Part shown: positions 57,353-61,468 of the stretch, piece after piece
Layout: every line of letters begins with the position of its first letter
Position numbering within the stretch: position 1 is the stretch's first letter
NCBI GenBank assembly: GCA_013216015.1
Contig: JABSOI010000039.1
Location: 1-61,468, forward strand
Length of the DNA: 61,468 nucleotides
Direction of reading: 5' to 3'
Origin: Alteromonadaceae bacterium
GTDB taxonomy: Bacteria; Pseudomonadota; Gammaproteobacteria; Enterobacterales; Alteromonadaceae
Notes under the pieces: model-generated
Databases searched by the model: none
Told to the model about the DNA's origin: nothing
The model's input: the letters and a program-made list of their open reading frames with translations, nothing else
Translations under genes and position numbers: made by a program

Positions 57353-60300
57353 ATGGCAAAACGTACTGACATAAAAAGTATCTTGATCTTAGGCGCGGGT
57401 CCAATTGTCATTGGTCAAGCTTGTGAGTTTGATTATTCAGGTGCACAGGCATGTAAAGCATTGCGTGAAGAAGGATATCGCGTAATTTTAGTTAACTCTA
57501 ATCCCGCAACTATCATGACAGATCCTGACATGGCAGATGCAACTTATATTGAGCCAATTCACTGGGAAGTTGTTCGTAAAATTATTGAAAAAGAACGTCC
57601 TTGTGCTGTATTGCCAACAATGGGCGGGCAAACGGCACTAAATTGTGCGCTTGAATTGGAAGCTAAAGGCGTATTAAAAGAATTTAACGTTGAAATGATT
57701 GGTGCAACGGCCGACGCAATTGATAAAGCAGAAGATCGCAGTCGTTTTGACAAAGCCATGAAATCGATTGGTTTAGAAACGCCACGTGCTGAAATTGTTC
57801 ACTCTATCGAAGAAGCATACGAAGCCAGCAAAACTTTAGGTTTCCCTTGTATCATCCGTCCATCTTTTACTATGGGCGGTTCGGGGGGGGGCATCGCCTA
57901 TAACCGTGAAGAATTTGAAGAAATTTGTCTACGTGGTCTGGATTTATCACCTACAACAGAATTATTGATTGATGAATCATTAATTGGTTGGAAAGAATAT
58001 GAAATGGAAGTGGTTCGTGACAAAAATGACAACTGTATTATTGTTTGTTCAATTGAAAACTTCGATCCAATGGGTATTCATACAGGTGATTCGATTACTG
58101 TTGCACCAGCGCAAACGTTAACCGACAAAGAATACCAAATTATGCGTAACGCTTCACTTGCGGTATTGCGTGAAATTGGTGTTGAAACAGGGGGTTCAAA
58201 CGTACAGTTTGGTATTTGTCCTGATACTGGACGCATGGTAGTTATTGAGATGAACCCGCGTGTTTCCCGTTCATCAGCACTTGCGTCGAAAGCGACAGGT
58301 TTCCCTATAGCTAAAATTGCCGCTAAATTAGCGATAGGTTATACCCTGGATGAATTAACAAATGATATTACGGGTGGAAAAACTCCCGCATCATTTGAAC
58401 CAACCATAGATTATGTGGTTACTAAAATACCTCGCTTTAATTTTGAAAAATTTGTAGGTTGTGAAGACCGTCTAACCACTCAAATGAAATCTGTTGGTGA
58501 AGTTATGGCTATTGGCCGTAACCAGCAGGAATCAATGCAAAAAGCATTACGGGGATTAGAAGTTGGCGTTAATGGTTTTGACCCGATAGTTGATGTAACT
58601 CAACCGGGTGCTAAAACTAAAATTATGCATGAACTTCAAGAAGCGGGTGCAGATCGTATTTGGTATATCGGCGATGGATTCCGTTTAGGTTTAACTGTTG
58701 ATGATATTTATAGATTAACTAAAATTGATCGCTGGTTTTTAGTACAAATCGAAGACATTATCCTCGAGGAAGCTCAAGTTGCACAAGGCGGTATGTCAGG
58801 CTTAACACCAGAATATTTGCGAAAGCTGAAACGTAAAGGTTTTGCTGATTCTCGTTTAGCTGATTTAATTGGTGTCAGTGAAGCCCAAGTCCGTGAAAAA
58901 CGTCATAATGCCAAAATTTTCCCTGTTTATAAGCGTGTTGATACCTGTGCGGCGGAATTCAGTTCTGATACCGCATATATGTATTCTACTTACGATGAAG
59001 AGTGTGAAGCCAACCCTACTGACAATGAAAAAATTATGATCCTCGGTGGTGGACCCAACAGAATAGGTCAGGGAATTGAGTTTGATTATTGTTGTGTTCA
59101 TGCTGCATTAGCATTACGCGAAGATGGTTATGAAACTATCATGGTTAATTGTAACCCTGAAACCGTTTCAACGGATTACGATACTTCAGATCGTTTGTAT
59201 TTTGAATCAATCACATTTGAAGATGTATTAGAAATTGTACGTATTGAAAAACCTAAAGGTGTTATTGTGCAATATGGTGGTCAAACACCATTGAAACTGG
59301 CTCGCGCTCTGGAAGCAGCAGGAGTTCCAATTATTGGTACGCCACCAGATGCGATTGACAGAGCAGAAGACAGAGAACGTTTTCAGCAGGCAGTAGATCG
59401 TTTAGGTTTATTGCAACCACAAAATGCGACTGTTACCTCATTAGAAGAAGCGCTTGTGAAAGCGCAAGTGATTGGGTTCCCGTTAGTTGTACGTCCTTCT
59501 TATGTTTTAGGCGGCCGGGCAATGGAAATTGTTTATGATTTAAAAGATTTACGTCGTTATATGAGCGAAGCAGTAAGTGTGTCTAATGACTCACCAGTAT
59601 TATTGGATCATTTCCTGGATGAAGCGATTGAAGTGGATATTGATGTCATTTGTGATGGTAAGCAAGTCGTTATTGGCGGTATCATGCAGCACATTGAAGA
59701 AGCTGGTGTCCATTCGGGTGATTCAGCATGTACATTACCAGCTTATAGCCTAAGCAAAGAAATTCAAGACGTAATACGTAAGCAAGTAACAGAATTGGCC
59801 TTTGAATTAGGTGTTATTGGCTTAATGAACACCCAAATGGCGGTAAAAAATAATCAAGTTTACTTAATTGAAGTTAACCCTCGTGCTGCCAGAACAGTTC
59901 CATTTGTTTCAAAAGCGACCGGTGTGCCATTAGCAAAGATTGGTGCTCGGGTTATGGCAGGTAAATCTTTAGCAGAGCAAGGTGTTACCAAAGAAGTTAT
60001 TCCTCCATATTTCTCTGTTAAAGAAGTGGTTATTCCATTTAACAAATTTCATGGTAGTGACCCGCTCGTTGGTCCTGAAATGCGTTCAACGGGCGAAGTG
60101 ATGGGCGTAGGCGATACTTTTGAAGAAGCTTATGTTAAAGCTAATTTAGGTGCGGGTGTTTCTGTACCTAAATCTGGTCGTGCATTGATATCTGTACGAG
60201 ACAGTGATAAAAAACGTGTGGTGGAGTTAGCTAAAATCCTGGTTGATTTAGGTTATGAGCTGGATTCAACTCATGGTACGGCTGTTATTCTTGGTGAAGC

Positions 60301-60571
60301 TAATATTCCTACACGTTTGGTGAATAAAGTAAAAGAAGGTCGTCCACATATTTTGGATAGAATTAAAAATGATGAATATAGTTACATCATCAATACTACC
60401 GAAGGTCGTAAAGCGATAGAAGATTCAAAAGCTTTACGTGGGGCTGCACTTCGATATAAAGTTGTTTATACTACTACGCTAAATGCCGCTTTTGCTGCAT
60501 GTATGTCACATGCCGCTGATGACAGAAATAAAGTAACGTCTATTCAAGAGTTGCATAAGCGCTGTAAATAG
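57353..60571 (+). CDS. carB: Carbamoyl-phosphate synthase large subunit
   Basis: The large subunit makes carbamoyl phosphate from bicarbonate, ammonia and two ATP. It is an internally duplicated protein with two ATP-grasp halves ([20 protein letters not shown] near the start and [20 protein letters not shown] near residue 563). A C-terminal regulatory MGS-like domain ([23 protein letters not shown]) binds effectors such as UMP or ornithine. At 1072 residues it is full length. It forms an operon with carA. Confidence 0.97.
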   Translation: MAKRTDIKSILILGAGPIVIGQACEFDYSGAQACKALREEGYRVILVNSNPATIMTDPDMADATYIEPIHWEVVRKIIEKERPCAVLPTMGGQTALNCALELEAKGVLKEFNVEMIGATADAIDKAEDRSRFDKAMKSIGLETPRAEIVHSIEEAYEASKTLGFPCIIRPSFTMGGSGGGIAYNREEFEEICLRGLDLSPTTELLIDESLIGWKEYEMEVVRDKNDNCIIVCSIENFDPMGIHTGDSITVAPAQTLTDKEYQIMRNASLAVLREIGVETGGSNVQFGICPDTGRMVVIEMNPRVSRSSALASKATGFPIAKIAAKLAIGYTLDELTNDITGGKTPASFEPTIDYVVTKIPRFNFEKFVGCEDRLTTQMKSVGEVMAIGRNQQESMQKALRGLEVGVNGFDPIVDVTQPGAKTKIMHELQEAGADRIWYIGDGFRLGLTVDDIYRLTKIDRWFLVQIEDIILEEAQVAQGGMSGLTPEYLRKLKRKGFADSRLADLIGVSEAQVREKRHNAKIFPVYKRVDTCAAEFSSDTAYMYSTYDEECEANPTDNEKIMILGGGPNRIGQGIEFDYCCVHAALALREDGYETIMVNCNPETVSTDYDTSDRLYFESITFEDVLEIVRIEKPKGVIVQYGGQTPLKLARALEAAGVPIIGTPPDAIDRAEDRERFQQAVDRLGLLQPQNATVTSLEEALVKAQVIGFPLVVRPSYVLGGRAMEIVYDLKDLRRYMSEAVSVSNDSPVLLDHFLDEAIEVDIDVICDGKQVVIGGIMQHIEEAGVHSGDSACTLPAYSLSKEIQDVIRKQVTELAFELGVIGLMNTQMAVKNNQVYLIEVNPRAARTVPFVSKATGVPLAKIGARVMAGKSLAEQGVTKEVIPPYFSVKEVVIPFNKFHGSDPLVGPEMRSTGEVMGVGDTFEEAYVKANLGAGVSVPKSGRALISVRDSDKKRVVELAKILVDLGYELDSTHGTAVILGEANIPTRLVNKVKEGRPHILDRIKNDEYSYIINTTEGRKAIEDSKALRGAALRYKVVYTTTLNAAFAACMSHAADDRNKVTSIQELHKRCK

Positions 60572-60708
60572 TCGTAGCAAATTGTGGTCAATATCATTTA
60601 TAGTAGTAGTTAGTGACATATTGCGACAAAGATAAATGAAATTCTGTTTACTGGGGAGTCTAAGTAAACGGCTAAATAAATAGAATAAAGAGAATAAAAA
60701 GGTAAGAT

Positions 60709-61182
60709 ATGAATCAATATCCAATGACAGTCCATGGTGCAGAAGCGTTACGTCAGGAATTACAACAATTAAAAACGGTTAAACGTCCTGAAATTGTTGC
60801 ATCTATTGCTGAAGCGCGTGAACACGGAGATTTAAAAGAAAATGCGGAATACCATGCAGCACGGGAAGAGCAAGGTTTTTGTGAAGGCCGCATTCAAGAT
60901 ATTGAAGGCAAATTAGGCAACGCACAAATTATTGATGTGGCAAAAATACCAAACACAGGAAAAGTTATTTTTGGTGTTACGGTTAAATTGTTAAATATTG
61001 CCACTGAAGAAGAAGTGACTTACCGAATTGTTGGTGATGATGAAGCTGATATTAAACAAAATCGAATTTCTGTTAATTCACCCATCGCCCGTGGTTTAAT
61101 TGGTAAAACTGTTGATTCTGAAATTGAAATCAAAATACCGGGTGGTGTTGTTGAGTACGAAATAATTTCAGTGGAACACTAA
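60709..61182 (+). CDS. greA: Transcription elongation factor GreA
   Basis: GreA inserts a coiled coil into the RNA polymerase secondary channel to trigger cleavage of backtracked RNA. The N-terminal coiled coil has [25 protein letters not shown]. The tip acidic pair lies in [19 protein letters not shown]. The C-terminal FKBP-like domain has [27 protein letters not shown]. At 157 residues the length is normal. A strong terminator follows, and then the second hairpin array. Confidence 0.96.
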   Translation: MNQYPMTVHGAEALRQELQQLKTVKRPEIVASIAEAREHGDLKENAEYHAAREEQGFCEGRIQDIEGKLGNAQIIDVAKIPNTGKVIFGVTVKLLNIATEEEVTYRIVGDDEADIKQNRISVNSPIARGLIGKTVDSEIEIKIPGGVVEYEIISVEH

Positions 61183-61215
61183 TATTTATTCAATTGGTAT
61201 TATTAGTTTAATGAT

Positions 61216-61251
61216 AAAAAAACCTCAATATTGAAAAATATTGAGGTTTTT
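61216..61251. terminator. Bidirectional rho-independent terminator after greA
   Basis: AACCTCAATATT - GAAA - AATATTGAGGTT is flanked by an A-run on the left and a T-run on the right, so it can work on both strands. Confidence 0.92.
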
Positions 61252-61468
61252 ATGTACAGGGATGTACGTATGCCGTGATCACATGGCAGCTCTTAGGCAT
61301 CCATGCCTTCGCTGCATTAGTGCATCCATGCACGTCGATGTGAAAGAACGGCGATGTACAGGGATGTACGTATGCCGTGATCACATGGCAGCTCCTAGGC
61401 ATCCATGCCTTCGCTGCATTAATACATCCTTGTATGTCGCAGCTCTTAGGCATCCATGCACGTCGATG
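61252..61468. repeat. Second hairpin-module array, cut by the window end
   Basis: This follows the terminator T-run directly, as at 54228. Unit 1 (61252-61354) has GTACAGGGATGTAC, then the outer stem GCCGT/CACAT with ATGTG/ACGGC around one module; that module's small hairpin is GTGCATCCATGCAC (61320-61333). Unit 2 starts at 61355, with one complete module (ATACATCCTTGTAT at 61422-61435). It then has a mismatched hybrid AGGCATCCATGCAC (61448-61461) before the window ends. Confidence 0.85.

Overview
The window reads as chromosomal DNA of an AT-rich marine gammaproteobacterium, most likely an Alteromonadales member near Colwellia/Thalassotalea. This is inferred from gene content: a sodium-motor gene (motY) beside rnt, a leukotriene-A4-hydrolase-type M1 aminopeptidase, the order cysZ / smc-zipA-ligA-DUF3392, and the order dapB-carA-carB-greA. 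No rRNA, tRNA, CRISPR array, phage or transposase gene was seen.

Layout. 1-439: ends of dispersed repeats. 440-13104: housekeeping genes (rnt, motY with a sigma-28 type promoter, M1 aminopeptidase, cysZ, smc, zipA, ligA, DUF3392). 13105-13862: a repeat-rich gap. 13863-20146 (minus strand): an OmpA-domain envelope protein, an O-antigen-ligase-like protein, an unknown secreted protein, and a LapD/LapG pair (c-di-GMP receptor plus periplasmic protease that normally control release of a surface adhesin). 20337-46823: a large surface or extracellular polysaccharide locus. It holds two flippases, a polymerase-like protein, eight or so glycosyltransferases, an acyltransferase, a nucleotidyltransferase/kinase fusion, an APH-fold kinase, gmd and fcl (GDP-L-fucose), a sulfotransferase, an inverted initiating phosphoglycosyltransferase, and a Vibrio vpsM-N-O-P-like export module with a PHP tyrosine phosphatase and a 2H-phosphoesterase-like secreted protein. 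The likely product is a fucose-containing, possibly sulfated polysaccharide. 47098-52136: a PEP-CTERM protein, two tandem spondin-domain proteins, and an OmpR-type regulator with a histidine kinase broken by a 157-bp MITE. 52311-61182: M48 lipoprotein protease, fklB, an NTF2-like protein, dapB, carA, carB and greA.

The most unusual material is non-coding. Arrays of small hairpins occur at 13338-13684, 54228-54482 and 61252-61468 (running off the window end). Each small hairpin is 14 nt with a 5-bp stem, and the two base pairs next to the loop and the loop core are constant (CA-TCCN-TG). The outer stem bases differ between copies but stay complementary. These hairpins sit in 51-bp modules that are enclosed by a longer-range outer stem, and the module number varies (0, 1 or 3). 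Two of the arrays start directly behind the T-run of a rho-independent terminator. A second family consists of 157-bp elements with perfect or near-perfect terminal inverted repeats; one of them inserted at a TA into the kinase gene. A third family has paired GGGTTAGCC/GGCGTAACCC palindromes. Short tandem duplications that repeat stop codons are also frequent in the gaps of the polysaccharide locus.
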